Shown piece after piece: positions 33,964-42,729 of a stretch of DNA of 46,454 bases; within the stretch, counting starts at the first letter, position 1; each line of letters starts with the position of its first letter. The stretch spans positions 1 through 46,454 of the forward strand of contig VGLJ01000038.1 of assembly GCA_016866775.1 (NCBI GenBank), written 5' to 3'. The position numbers and the translations under genes are program-made. Under the pieces are notes generated by a model. It was not told the origin of the DNA. It did no database searches and saw nothing but the letters and a program-made list of their open reading frames with translations. Source of the DNA: Candidatus Rokuibacteriota bacterium (GTDB lineage Bacteria > Methylomirabilota > Methylomirabilia > Rokubacteriales > CSP1-6).

Positions 33964-35040
33964 ATGGCGAAGAACGGTTTCCGCGTCATGGACAGCGACC
34001 TGCACGTCATCGAGCCGAAGACGCTGTGGGACGACTACCTCGATCCGAAGTTCCGCGGACGGGTGTCGCGCCACAACGTCGACGACAAGGTGCTCCCCCC
34101 CTTCGCGGATCGGCCCGAGCGGCAGCGCGCGTGGTCGCTCCGCATGAAGCGGCCGGGCGCCGAGCGGCTCGGGCACGGCACGCAGCCGAAGGAGGCGCTC
34201 GAGGCCATGGACGTCGAGGGCATCGACGTCGGCATCCTCTTCCGCACGTGGGCGAGCCAGGCCATCAACGTCGACGGCCTCGAGCCCGCGTTCGCCGCGG
34301 CGATGGCGCGCGCGTGGAATCGCTGGATCATCGACTTCTGTCAGGAGAGCCGGGACCGGCTCAAGGCCTCGGCGCTGATCCCGATGCAGGACATGGATCT
34401 CGCGGTCGCCGAGGCGCGCGCCTCCGTGCGCGACGGCGCCGTGACCTTGGTCCTGCCGTCGCACATGGTCAACAACCGGCCGATCTACGACCGGTTCTAC
34501 GATCCGCTGTGGGCCGTGGCGCAGGAGCTCGACGTCGCGGTCTCGTTCCACGGCAACCACGCCGCGCACGCCGAGCACCTCGCGAAGCGCTACCTCGACA
34601 ACCTCGTGCTCAGCCACGCGTGCGGCCAGCCGGTCGAGATGATGCTGACGCTCGGCGCGGTCGTCACCGGCGGCGTGCTGTCGCGGTTCCCGCGGCTCCG
34701 CATGGCGTTCCTCGAAGGCAACTGCAGCTGGCTGCCGTGGTGGCTCTGGGCGCTCGACGAGCGCTGGGAAGCGTGGGGCGATCAGGAGCTCTTCGGCCAG
34801 GACGCGCTGCCGTCGGAGCTCTTCCGCCGTCAGTGCGTCGTGTCGGTCGAGCCGGAAGAGGGGCTGGCGAAGCACGTGGTAGCCGAGCTCGGCGACGAGA
34901 ACCTCGTGGTCTCCACCGACTGGCCGCACGACGACTCACGCTATCCGCACGCGGTCGACACGTTCCTCGAGCTGCCGATCGCGAAGGACAGCCAGCGCAA
35001 GATCCTCTGGGACAACTGCGCGCGCCTCTACAGGCTGTGA
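33964..35040 (+). CDS. Amidohydrolase-2 family metal-dependent hydrolase/decarboxylase
   Basis: A 358-residue TIM-barrel protein of the amidohydrolase-related family (ACMSD-like). The first metal motif appears as DSDLHVIEP (HxE/HxH-like), the middle His in VSFHGNH, and a late Asp in VVSTDWPHDDSRYP. Members hydrolyse or decarboxylate aromatic and organic acids; a sugar-lactone role is also known. A GGGAGG ribosome site precedes the ATG. The enolase-superfamily gene follows after ten bases, so both likely act in one catabolic route, supplied by the convergent sugar transporter at 36123-39212. Confidence 0.85.
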   Translation: MAKNGFRVMDSDLHVIEPKTLWDDYLDPKFRGRVSRHNVDDKVLPPFADRPERQRAWSLRMKRPGAERLGHGTQPKEALEAMDVEGIDVGILFRTWASQAINVDGLEPAFAAAMARAWNRWIIDFCQESRDRLKASALIPMQDMDLAVAEARASVRDGAVTLVLPSHMVNNRPIYDRFYDPLWAVAQELDVAVSFHGNHAAHAEHLAKRYLDNLVLSHACGQPVEMMLTLGAVVTGGVLSRFPRLRMAFLEGNCSWLPWWLWALDERWEAWGDQELFGQDALPSELFRRQCVVSVEPEEGLAKHVVAELGDENLVVSTDWPHDDSRYPHAVDTFLELPIAKDSQRKILWDNCARLYRL

Positions 35041-35050
35041 GGGCGGAGCG

Positions 35051-36133
35051 ATGAAGATCACCGCCGTCGAGAGCATGCTCCTGCGCGTCCCGACGCCGAA
35101 GCCGATCGCGCTGGAGTTCCCGCAGCAAGGCCTCGTCACCACGCTGATCCACACCGACCAGGGCGTCACCGGGCTCGGCTACTCGCTCGCGATGGGCGGG
35201 GGCGGCGCGGAGGCGATCCAGGTCTATCTCGAGACGCGGCTCAAGCCGCTGCTGATCGGACAGGATCCCCTCTTCGTCGAGCGCCTGTGGGAGCGGATGT
35301 ACCGCGCCGACCGCGGGATCAAGCGTCAGGGCGTCGCCGGCTACGCGATCAGCGCGCTCGACATCGGGCTCTGGGACATCGTGGGCAAGGCGTCGAACCA
35401 GCCGCTCTACACGCTGTGGGGCGGCATGACCGACCGCGTGCCGGTGTACGGCAGCGGCGGCTGGCCCGCGTACAGCCTCGACGACCTGATCAACGAGGCG
35501 CTGCGCTACAAGGCGCAGGGCTGCCGCTACTACAAGATGAAGATCCACGATCCGGATCCGCGCGTGAACCGTGAGCGCGTGGTGGCGGTGAAGAAGGCGC
35601 TGGGCGACGGTGTCCGGATGATGGTGGACGTCAACCAGAAGCTCGACGTGCTCGGCAACATCCGCCAGGCGGCGATGCTCGAGGACCTCGATCTCGTGTG
35701 GTACGAGGAGCCGGTGCTCGCGGACGATCTGGCGGCCTGCGCCGAGGTCGCGCACGCGATCAAGATTCCGGTGGCGACCGGCGAGAACAACTACACGCGC
35801 TACGAGTTCCGCGAGCTGATCGAGCGCCGCGCCGCGCGCTACCTCATGCCGGACGTCTGTCGCGCCAACGGGTTCAGCGAGACGCTGAAGATCGCGCGGC
35901 TCGCCGCCGCCCACCAGGTGCTCGTGTCGCCGCACGTGGTCCACGAGCTGTCGCTGCAGGTCCTCGGCGCCCTCTCGAACGGCTTCCTCGCCGAGTGGAT
36001 CGACTGGGCCCCGGCCGACCTGCTCGAGGGGATGCCGAAGTGCGAGGACGGCCACTTCCGGATCTCGGACCGGCCCGGGCACGGCCTGGCCCTCGGACCG
36101 GACGCGGTGAAGAAGTACCGGGTCAGCCCTTGA
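35051..36133 (+). CDS. Mandelate racemase/muconate lactonizing enzyme family protein
   Basis: A 360-residue enolase-superfamily enzyme that abstracts a proton next to a carboxylate, typically a sugar-acid dehydratase or racemase. The barrel shows the KMKIH (KxK) catalytic pair, metal ligands in MMVDVNQ (Asp), WYEEPV (Glu) and ATGENNY (Glu), and the His in VSPHVVHELS. The N-terminal capping domain begins at MKITAVESMLLRVPTP. Coupled to the amidohydrolase gene upstream, it overlaps the convergent permease gene tail-to-tail by 11 bases. A sugar-acid dehydratase role is likely from the neighbouring CUT1 transporter, but is inferred. Confidence 0.88.
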   Translation: MKITAVESMLLRVPTPKPIALEFPQQGLVTTLIHTDQGVTGLGYSLAMGGGGAEAIQVYLETRLKPLLIGQDPLFVERLWERMYRADRGIKRQGVAGYAISALDIGLWDIVGKASNQPLYTLWGGMTDRVPVYGSGGWPAYSLDDLINEALRYKAQGCRYYKMKIHDPDPRVNRERVVAVKKALGDGVRMMVDVNQKLDVLGNIRQAAMLEDLDLVWYEEPVLADDLAACAEVAHAIKIPVATGENNYTRYEFRELIERRAARYLMPDVCRANGFSETLKIARLAAAHQVLVSPHVVHELSLQVLGALSNGFLAEWIDWAPADLLEGMPKCEDGHFRISDRPGHGLALGPDAVKKYRVSP

Positions 36134-36977
36134 CCGAGCCCGCGGTGAGGCCGACGACGTAGTAGTCGAGGAAGAAGACGTACATCACGACGACGGGCAG
36201 CGCGCCCGTCACGGCCCCGGCCATGATCCCGCCCCAGTGGAAGACGTCGCCGCGGATCATCTCCGCGGCGACGCCGACGGTCACCGTCTTCGTCACGCTC
36301 GCCGACGTGAAGGTGAGCGCGTAGAGAAACTCGTTCCACGCGAGCGTGAACGCGAAGAGCATCGCGCACACGATCCCCGGCACGGCGATCGGCAGCACGA
36401 TGCGGAAGAGCACGCCGAGCCGCCCACACCCGTCCACCAGCGCGCACTCCTCGATCTCGCGCGGCACCACCTTGAAGTAGCCGAGCAGGAGCCACGTGCA
36501 GAACGGGATCAGGAAGGTCGGATAGGTCAGCACGAGCGCCCACAGGCTGTCGATGAGACCGAGCCAGTTCACGATCTGCGTCAGCGGCAGGAAGAGCAGC
36601 GTCGGCGGGACCAGATACGTGATGAACACGCCGATCCCGAACGACCGCGCGCCGGGGAACCTGAGCCGCGCGAGGCTGTACGCGGCGAAGATGCTGATCG
36701 CGACCGAGACGGTCATCGTGACGAACGAGACGACGAGGCTGTTGAAGAGCCAGCGCCAGAAGTTGGTCTTGAAGAAGAGGTGGTGGAAATGGCCGAGCGA
36801 GACGCCGTCGCGGATCCAGAACGGGATCGCCTGGAGATCGTAGAGCTCGCGATCGGTCTTGAACGCCGTGACGACCATGAAATAGATCGGGAACAGGATG
36901 AACAGGAGGAACGGGACCAGCCCGACGTGATCGACGACGAACAGGCGGAACGCGCCGCCGCGGCGGACCCTAGGCAT
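36123..36977 (-). CDS. CUT1 sugar ABC transporter permease, MalG/UgpE type
   Basis: A 284-residue inner-membrane permease with six predicted helices. A cytoplasmic start and helix LVPFLLFILFPIYFMVVTAF are followed by AAYSLARLRFPG and the EAA loop EECALVDGCGRLGVLFRIVLPIAVPG, which contacts the ATPase. Third gene of the operon binding protein - permease - permease; the ATG overlaps the preceding permease gene by eight bases. The ATPase (MalK/UgpC type) is not in this window and is probably encoded elsewhere. Confidence 0.9.
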   Translation of the reverse strand: MPRVRRGGAFRLFVVDHVGLVPFLLFILFPIYFMVVTAFKTDRELYDLQAIPFWIRDGVSLGHFHHLFFKTNFWRWLFNSLVVSFVTMTVSVAISIFAAYSLARLRFPGARSFGIGVFITYLVPPTLLFLPLTQIVNWLGLIDSLWALVLTYPTFLIPFCTWLLLGYFKVVPREIEECALVDGCGRLGVLFRIVLPIAVPGIVCAMLFAFTLAWNEFLYALTFTSASVTKTVTVGVAAEMIRGDVFHWGGIMAGAVTGALPVVVMYVFFLDYYVVGLTAGSVKG

Positions 36978-37926
36978 GGCGCGTTTCGTCCCGCTGCAAG
37001 TAGTGCAGCTGCAGCGCCACGACGACCACGAGGACCGGGAACATGAAGAGCGACACGGCCGCGCCCCTGCCGAGCTGCATGCTGCCGAAGGCCAGAGCGT
37101 GGGACAGCGTCGCGAAGAGGTGGGTGCTCTCCTGCGGCCCGCCGCGCGTGAGCACGTACACGATGTTGAAGTCGGCGAACGTGAAGATCGTCGAGAACAG
37201 GACCACGACGGCGAGGATCGGCTTCAGGAGCGGATAGGTGACGTGCCAGAAGCGGCCCCAGCGTCCCGCGCCGTCCACCTCGGCGGCCTCGTAGAACTCC
37301 GTGGGAATCGCGGTCAGCCCCGCGAGCACCGTCACGGCGAAGAACGGCAGGCCGCGCCAGATGTTGACGACGATCACCGCGGCCATCGCGAGCGCGGGCG
37401 AACCGAGCCAGTTCACCTCGAGCGGCGCGAACCCGATGGGGCCGAGCACCACGCGGTTCACGGTCCACGTGATGACGCTGTAGAGCGAGTCGAACATCCA
37501 GAGCCAGCCGAGCGTGCTGAGCGCGGTGGGGATGACGAACGGCAGCAGCACGAGCCCGCGGATCAGGCGCTTGAGCCGCAGCGTGCGGTGGAGGATCAGC
37601 GCGAGCATCACCCCGAGCACCGCCTTCGCGGCGACGGCGCTGACCGTGAAGACCACGGAGTTCTGCAGCGTCTGGCGGAAGCTCCCGTCGTCGAGCAGCG
37701 CGGTGAAGTTGGCGAGGCCGACGAACGTGCCGCTGCCGCCACCCACGACCGTATTGCTGACGCTGTAATAGAGCGCCATCGCGAACGGATACGCGACCAG
37801 GAGACTGATCCAGAACAGGGCGGGCAGGATCAGCGCGACCCCGGTGATCGCCTCCAGGCGCCGGGCGGAGCGAAACCCACGGGACCGGCCGGCCGCGCGC
37901 GCGCGCGCGCGGCCGGCCGTGGCCAG
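36970..37926 (-). CDS. CUT1 sugar ABC transporter permease, MalF/UgpA type, with non-standard start
   Basis: A permease of up to 318 residues: first helix ITGVALILPALFWISLLVAY, several more helices, and the EAA loop EAAEVDGAGRWGRFWHVTYPLLKP. No ATG, GTG or TTG is available in frame between the stop of the binding-protein gene and the first membrane helix. A CTG at 37926, two bases after that stop and 11 bases after AAGGAG, is the best start. The first residues then include RARARAA encoded by a GC-repeat palindrome. An ATG within helix 1 is too far in. So either a CTG start is used or the GC tract is miscounted. Confidence 0.8.
   Translation of the reverse strand: MATAGRARARAAGRSRGFRSARRLEAITGVALILPALFWISLLVAYPFAMALYYSVSNTVVGGGSGTFVGLANFTALLDDGSFRQTLQNSVVFTVSAVAAKAVLGVMLALILHRTLRLKRLIRGLVLLPFVIPTALSTLGWLWMFDSLYSVITWTVNRVVLGPIGFAPLEVNWLGSPALAMAAVIVVNIWRGLPFFAVTVLAGLTAIPTEFYEAAEVDGAGRWGRFWHVTYPLLKPILAVVVLFSTIFTFADFNIVYVLTRGGPQESTHLFATLSHALAFGSMQLGRGAAVSLFMFPVLVVVVALQLHYLQRDETRHA
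37887..37918. repeat. GC dinucleotide tract flanked by GGCCGGCC, 32-base perfect palindrome
   Basis: GGCCGGCC, (GC)8 and GGCCGGCC form one self-complementary block lying in the first codons of the permease gene. It can form a hairpin or Z-DNA and is prone to slippage during replication or misassembly. Confidence 0.9.
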
Positions 37927-37928
37927 CG

Positions 37929-39212
37929 CTATAGCGTCTCCTTGAAGATCTTCTGCATCTCGCCTTCCATCCACGTCATCGCGTCCTTGATCGGCGTGCC
38001 GCCCACGACCTTCGCGATCATGTTCGGCAGGAGGTATTTCGAGTCCATCGCCGCGATGTACTGCGTGGGCGGCCCGGGCCAACCCTGCGGACGCGTGAAC
38101 GGCCCTTCTTTCGGCAGCAGCGTGAGGTTCGGATCCTTCCTCCACACCTCGTGGCCCTCGAACTTCTTGAACGGGCTCATGCAGAAGCCCTTGGCCGCGG
38201 CGATCCACGAATTGAACTTGTCCTCCTGGTAGAGGAACCGCAGGAAGTCCTTCGCGAGGTCGACGTTCTTCGAGAACTTCCAGATGCCGAGCCCGTGGTG
38301 GAACGTGCCGGCGAAGCGGCCCGCCGGCCCCGCGAGCCCCTCGTGATGGCCGAGCTCGCCGGTGATCGGCATGTCCTTGTCCTTGGCCGCGAGGTAGATG
38401 CTCACCGGGTTGTGGACCCAGCCACCCTTGCCGGACAGGATCAGCCGGTTGTTGCCGGCGTCGTCCCAGGAGAGGACCTCGGACGTCATCGCATCCGAGT
38501 ACAGGCGCTTCGCGTAGTCCAGGAACTCGGCCGTCTTCGGCGAGTTGATCGCGATCGTCTTGCCGTCCGCCTCGACCTCTTTCGCGCCGTAGCACCACAT
38601 GACCGTGCGCCACGAGAGGATCGAGTCCGTGCAGTTGGAGATCGCGATGCCGACGGGCGCGCCGCGCTTCTTCAGCTCGGCGCCGACCTTGCGGAGGTCG
38701 TCCCACGTCTTCGGCGTCTGCAGGTTCGCGGCCTTGAAGTGCTTGGTGTTGTACGTGCCGACGAACGACAGCCAGTACCACGGCGCGACCTTCCAGTGGC
38801 CGTCGATGTGGAACGTGGCCTTGTGGCCGGGATAGACCTCGTAGCGCCGGCCGACGTCGTCGATGACGTCCTCGATGTTCGCCAGGTTGTTGCGGTGGAG
38901 GTAGCCGAACGCTTCCCACACGTTGACCAGGTCGTGCCCGGCCTGCGCGGTGGCCTCGGCGGCGAGCTTGATCGGGACGTCGGTCACCTTCACGGTGTCG
39001 AACCGGACGTCGCAGTTCGCCTGCTTGCCGAACTCCTGCATGATCTGCGTGAGCCGCTCGTCCCCTGACGGGACGAAGAGGCTCAGCGCGAGCGCGGTGA
39101 GCGTCCGCCGCTGGGCGAACGCGGGAGCGACGCCGCCGGCGAGCCAGCCCATGGACGCGGCGCCGGCCGCCGCACCGGTCGTGGAAAGGAACCGCCGTCG
39201 TGTGATCGCCAT
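37929..39212 (-). CDS. Sugar ABC transporter substrate-binding protein (family 1, Tat-exported)
   Basis: A 427-residue extracellular binding protein. The N-terminus ITRRRFLSTTGAAAG has a twin-arginine motif followed by a hydrophobic stretch and cleavage near AFA, so it is exported by Tat. Family-1 features include VNVWEAFGYLHRN, TPKTWDDLRKVGAELKKRG and GTFHHGLGIWKFSKN. It is the first gene of the CUT1 operon; its start is 124 bases from the divergent deacylase gene, with a -10-like box on the other strand. The ligand is probably a sugar or sugar acid, inferred from the permeases and the convergent enolase-superfamily enzyme. Confidence 0.9.
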   Translation of the reverse strand: MAITRRRFLSTTGAAAGAASMGWLAGGVAPAFAQRRTLTALALSLFVPSGDERLTQIMQEFGKQANCDVRFDTVKVTDVPIKLAAEATAQAGHDLVNVWEAFGYLHRNNLANIEDVIDDVGRRYEVYPGHKATFHIDGHWKVAPWYWLSFVGTYNTKHFKAANLQTPKTWDDLRKVGAELKKRGAPVGIAISNCTDSILSWRTVMWCYGAKEVEADGKTIAINSPKTAEFLDYAKRLYSDAMTSEVLSWDDAGNNRLILSGKGGWVHNPVSIYLAAKDKDMPITGELGHHEGLAGPAGRFAGTFHHGLGIWKFSKNVDLAKDFLRFLYQEDKFNSWIAAAKGFCMSPFKKFEGHEVWRKDPNLTLLPKEGPFTRPQGWPGPPTQYIAAMDSKYLLPNMIAKVVGGTPIKDAMTWMEGEMQKIFKETL

Positions 39213-39281
39213 CCTCCACCTCCTGGGTGCGGGCGACTATAGCGAACCGCACTTCTGAACGCATCCGGCCCCGGTCGGAGG

Positions 39282-39287
39282 TATGAT
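39282..39287 (+). promoter_or_regulatory. -10-like TATGAT upstream of the deacylase operon
   Basis: TATGAT in the 124-base divergent region, about 50 bases before the ATG at 39337, which has an AAAGGAG ribosome site. No clear -35 box. Confidence 0.4.
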
Positions 39288-39336
39288 CCGGACCACAGCC
39301 GAGGCCGCCCCCTCGCATGGCTCAAAGGAGCGCGAC

Positions 39337-41028
39337 ATGGCCTACGACCTCCTGATCCGCAACGGCCGCATCATCGATGGCTCCGGTCGACCCGCCTACA
39401 CCGGCGACGTCGGCGTCAACCAGGGCAAGATCGTCGAGCTCGGCAAGCTCAATGGGGGCGCGAGGCGCACGATCGAGGCCGACGGCCGGGTCATCGCGCC
39501 CGGCTTCGTCGACAACCACTGCCACTACGACGCGCAGGTCCTGTGGGACCCGCTCTGCACGTACTCCTGCCACCACGGCGCGACCAGCGTGCTCATCGGC
39601 AACTGCTCGCTCGCCCTCGCGCCGGTGCGCCCGGCCGAGCGCGAGAAGCTCGCGGGGATGCTCTCGTACGTCGAGGCGATCCCCATGGACGTCCTGCAGG
39701 CCGGCGTGCCGTGGAACTGGGAGTCGTTCCCCGACTACATGCGCGCCATCGGGACTCGGCTCGGCGTGAACGTCGGGACGCTCGTCGGCCACTCGGCCGT
39801 GCGGCTCTACGCGATGGGCAAGGACTGCTCGGAGCGCGACGCGACGCCGAAAGAGCTCGACGAGATGCGGCGCATCGTCCGCGAGGCGATCGACGCCGGC
39901 GCGCTCGGGCTGTCGATCACGCGCAACATGAACCACTTCGACATCGCGGGTGTGCGCATCCCCGCGGCGTGCGCGCCGGAGTCCGAGCTGTTCGCGCTCG
40001 CCGACGTGCTGCGCGAGGCCGGCACCGGTGTCATCCAGTGCGGCGGCGGCACGAACCCCGAGCTGAAGGACAAGCTGCTGAGCCGGATCTCCCAGGCCTC
40101 CGGCCGCCCCGTCATGTACAACACGCTCCTCGAGCAGGCGCGCCAGCCCGGACGCTGGAAGACGCACCTCGCGCACGTCGAGGAGACGGTGAAGCAGGGC
40201 ATCCGCGCGGTGCCGCTCGTCAACCCCGGCAGCATCATCAACCGGTTCACGATGCGGAACTGCCAGGTCTTCCGCAGCATGCCCACGTGGCTGCCGATCC
40301 TCCAGGGCCCGGACGACGACAAGCTCCGCGCCTACAGCGACCCCGCGATCCGCGTGAAGCTGCGCGAGGAAGTCGACGCGCCGCTCGGGCCGGATTCCAC
40401 GTTCTCGAAGCGCTGGGACCTGATGGTCGTCGAGGCGCCGAAGCTCGCGAAGAACCGTGGGCTCGCCGGCAAGCACCTCGCGGAGATCGCGCAGGCGCAG
40501 GGCAAGCACCCGATGGACGCGTTCCTCGACCTCGCGGTGGAAGAGAACCTCGACACGGTGTTCACGCTCGGCGAGATCAACATGGACACCGAGGCCGTGG
40601 CGCAGATCCTCGGGAGCCCGTACGCGGTCGTCGGCCTCTCGGACGGCGGCGCGCACGTGCAGTTCCACTCCAATGTCTCGAACCCCACGCGCCTGCTCGG
40701 CTACTGGGTGCGTGAGAAGAAGATCATGTCGCTCGAGCTCGCGGTGCGGCGGCTCACGTTCGACTCCGCGGCGGCGTTCGGCATCTACGACCGCGGGCTC
40801 CTGATCCCCGGGATGGCGGCCGACCTCGTGGTCTTCGACCCCGACACCGTGCGGCCGGTGCCCGAAGACGTCGTCCACGACTTCCCGAACGACGGCTGGC
40901 GCATGCGCGAGCTGGCGGAAGGCATCCACTACACGGTCGTCAACGGCGAGGTCCTGCTCGAGAAGGGCACGCACACCGGCACCCATCCCGGCCGCGTGCT
41001 CACCAACGCGCGTCACCAGGCGAGCTGA
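39337..41028 (+). CDS. N-acyl-D-amino-acid deacylase-like amidohydrolase (first of tandem pair)
   Basis: A 563-residue enzyme of the D-aminoacylase branch of the amidohydrolase superfamily. It has the N-terminal beta-sandwich (YDLLIRNGRIIDGSGRPAY), the metal motif FVDNHCHYDAQVLWD, the Cys ligand in IGNCSLALAP, TLVGHSAVR, the late catalytic Asp in VGLSDGGAHVQF and the return strand GLLIPGMAADLVVFDPD. In place of the usual HxH it reads HCH, which preserves both His. Start fixed by the ribosome site and MAYDLLIRNG. The next gene is a paralogue after 11 bases. Members remove acyl groups from N-acyl-D-amino acids; related substrates are possible. Confidence 0.9.
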   Translation: MAYDLLIRNGRIIDGSGRPAYTGDVGVNQGKIVELGKLNGGARRTIEADGRVIAPGFVDNHCHYDAQVLWDPLCTYSCHHGATSVLIGNCSLALAPVRPAEREKLAGMLSYVEAIPMDVLQAGVPWNWESFPDYMRAIGTRLGVNVGTLVGHSAVRLYAMGKDCSERDATPKELDEMRRIVREAIDAGALGLSITRNMNHFDIAGVRIPAACAPESELFALADVLREAGTGVIQCGGGTNPELKDKLLSRISQASGRPVMYNTLLEQARQPGRWKTHLAHVEETVKQGIRAVPLVNPGSIINRFTMRNCQVFRSMPTWLPILQGPDDDKLRAYSDPAIRVKLREEVDAPLGPDSTFSKRWDLMVVEAPKLAKNRGLAGKHLAEIAQAQGKHPMDAFLDLAVEENLDTVFTLGEINMDTEAVAQILGSPYAVVGLSDGGAHVQFHSNVSNPTRLLGYWVREKKIMSLELAVRRLTFDSAAAFGIYDRGLLIPGMAADLVVFDPDTVRPVPEDVVHDFPNDGWRMRELAEGIHYTVVNGEVLLEKGTHTGTHPGRVLTNARHQAS

Positions 41029-41039
41029 GAGGAAGAACG

Positions 41040-42722
41040 ATGGCGTACGACCTGTTGATCAAGAACGGCATGGTGGTGGACGGTTCCGGCTTCGCGCGCT
41101 ATCGCGCCGACGTCGCGGTGAAGGACGGCGTGATCGCGGACATCGGCCGGCTCAACGGGGCGAGCGCCACGACGACCATCGACGCCGAGGGGCGCTTCGT
41201 CGCCCCCGGCGTCATCGACCTGCACACTCACTACGACGCGCAGCCGTTCTGGGACCGGCTCTGCACGTCATCGATCTGGCACGGCGTGACGACGGTGCTC
41301 ATCGGCAACTGCGGGCTGACGCTGGCGCCGCTGCGGCCCGAGCATCGCGACACGATGCTCGCCACGTTCTGCTGCGTGGAAGACCTGCCCGTGCGCTCGC
41401 TGAGCGCGGTGCTGCCGTGGAGCTGGCAGAGCTTCGGCGAGTTCCTGAACGCCATCGACATCGGGCTTGGCGTCAACATGCTGCCGCTCGTCGGCCACAA
41501 TCCCCTGCGCCTGTCCGCGATGGACAAGGCCGCGTGGGACCGCAACGCGACCGAGGACGAGATCGCGGACATGCAGCGCATGCTGCGGATCGCGATGGAG
41601 GAAGGCGCCTGGGGCTGGAGCACGACCAACTCGCCGACGCACGCGGGGCCGCAGGGCCAGCCCGTGCCGACACGGCTCGCCAACGACGAGGAGCGCGTGG
41701 CGCTCGGCCGCACGCTCGGCGAGTTCAACCGCGGGATCATCGAGATCCTCCCGCCGGGCGCGGGCCAGCCGACCGACACCGACAAGCAGCACCTGCTCGA
41801 CGTGGCGCGGGCCAGCGGCCGCCCGGTCTTCTTCCTCGGGTTCGACACGGGCGCCCGCCCGTTCGTGGAGGAGGCCAGCCGCGAAGGCGCGCAGCTCTTC
41901 AACCTGCTCCGCGCGATCCCGTTCAATCCGCGCATCACCCTCAAGAAGACGACGTACTTCGCCAACCTCGACGTCTGGGACGTCGTGATGGCGAAGCCGT
42001 TCGACGAGAAGATGGCGCTGCTCACCGATCCCGAGAAGCGCGCCGAGCTGCGTGACGCCGCCATGCAGCGCCAGCGCCGGCGCCCGGGCGTGCCCGGACG
42101 CTTCATCAAGTGGAAGGCGATCATCGTCAACAAGGCCGCGCTCGAGAAGAACCGCGGCTACGAGGGCAAGTCGGTCCTCGATCTCGCCGAGCAGCAGGGC
42201 AAGCACGTCGCCGACTTCGTGCTCGACCTCGCGGTCGAAGAGAAGCTCGAGACCGAGTTCCTCCTCCAGTCGCGCTCGCCGGAAGAAGAGGCGGCGATCG
42301 CCGACTACGTGAAGACCGGGCACGCGATCCCGTCGCAGACCGACGCGGGCGCGCACCTCAACACGAACTTCTGCACCGCCGGTGAGTCGACGTACGTGCT
42401 CGGCGGGTGGGTGCGCGACCGCCAGCTCCTGACGCTCGAGGACGCGATCCGGCGGTTCACGTTCCAGCCCGCGAGCATCATGGGGCTGCACGACCGCGGG
42501 CTCGTGCGACCGGGAATGGTCGCCGACCTGATGGTCTTCGACCTCGCGACGATGGGCGTGAAGGAAGACGAGATCACGCGCGACGGCCCCAACGGCTCGC
42601 CGCGCCGCGTGCAAGGCGCGACCGGTGTCGACTACGTCGTGGTGGGCGGCCAGCTCGTGCTCGACCACGGGACTCACACCGGCGCGCTGCCGGGCCGGGT
42701 GATCCGCGCCAACGGTCGCTAA
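41040..42722 (+). CDS. N-acyl-D-amino-acid deacylase-like amidohydrolase (second of tandem pair)
   Basis: A 560-residue paralogue of the preceding enzyme with the same plan: MAYDLLIKNGMVVDGSGF, the metal motif DLHTHYDAQPFWD, IGNCGLTLAP with the Cys ligand, LVGHNPLR, the late Asp in SQTDAGAHLNTNF and LVRPGMVADLMVFDL. The two copies share their N-terminus almost word for word but differ more in the middle, which suggests an old duplication with split substrate range. The ribosome site is GAGGAAG. The cyclase gene starts seven bases after its stop, so the three genes form an operon. Confidence 0.9.
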   Translation: MAYDLLIKNGMVVDGSGFARYRADVAVKDGVIADIGRLNGASATTTIDAEGRFVAPGVIDLHTHYDAQPFWDRLCTSSIWHGVTTVLIGNCGLTLAPLRPEHRDTMLATFCCVEDLPVRSLSAVLPWSWQSFGEFLNAIDIGLGVNMLPLVGHNPLRLSAMDKAAWDRNATEDEIADMQRMLRIAMEEGAWGWSTTNSPTHAGPQGQPVPTRLANDEERVALGRTLGEFNRGIIEILPPGAGQPTDTDKQHLLDVARASGRPVFFLGFDTGARPFVEEASREGAQLFNLLRAIPFNPRITLKKTTYFANLDVWDVVMAKPFDEKMALLTDPEKRAELRDAAMQRQRRRPGVPGRFIKWKAIIVNKAALEKNRGYEGKSVLDLAEQQGKHVADFVLDLAVEEKLETEFLLQSRSPEEEAAIADYVKTGHAIPSQTDAGAHLNTNFCTAGESTYVLGGWVRDRQLLTLEDAIRRFTFQPASIMGLHDRGLVRPGMVADLMVFDLATMGVKEDEITRDGPNGSPRRVQGATGVDYVVVGGQLVLDHGTHTGALPGRVIRANGR

Positions 42723-42729
42723 GCCTCGC

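Noticed and set aside
36970-39318. A single 782-codon minus-strand frame joining permease and upstream sequence
   Set aside because: The upstream two-thirds is an alternative-frame reading of the sugar-binding protein gene; only the part after 37926 is permease-like.
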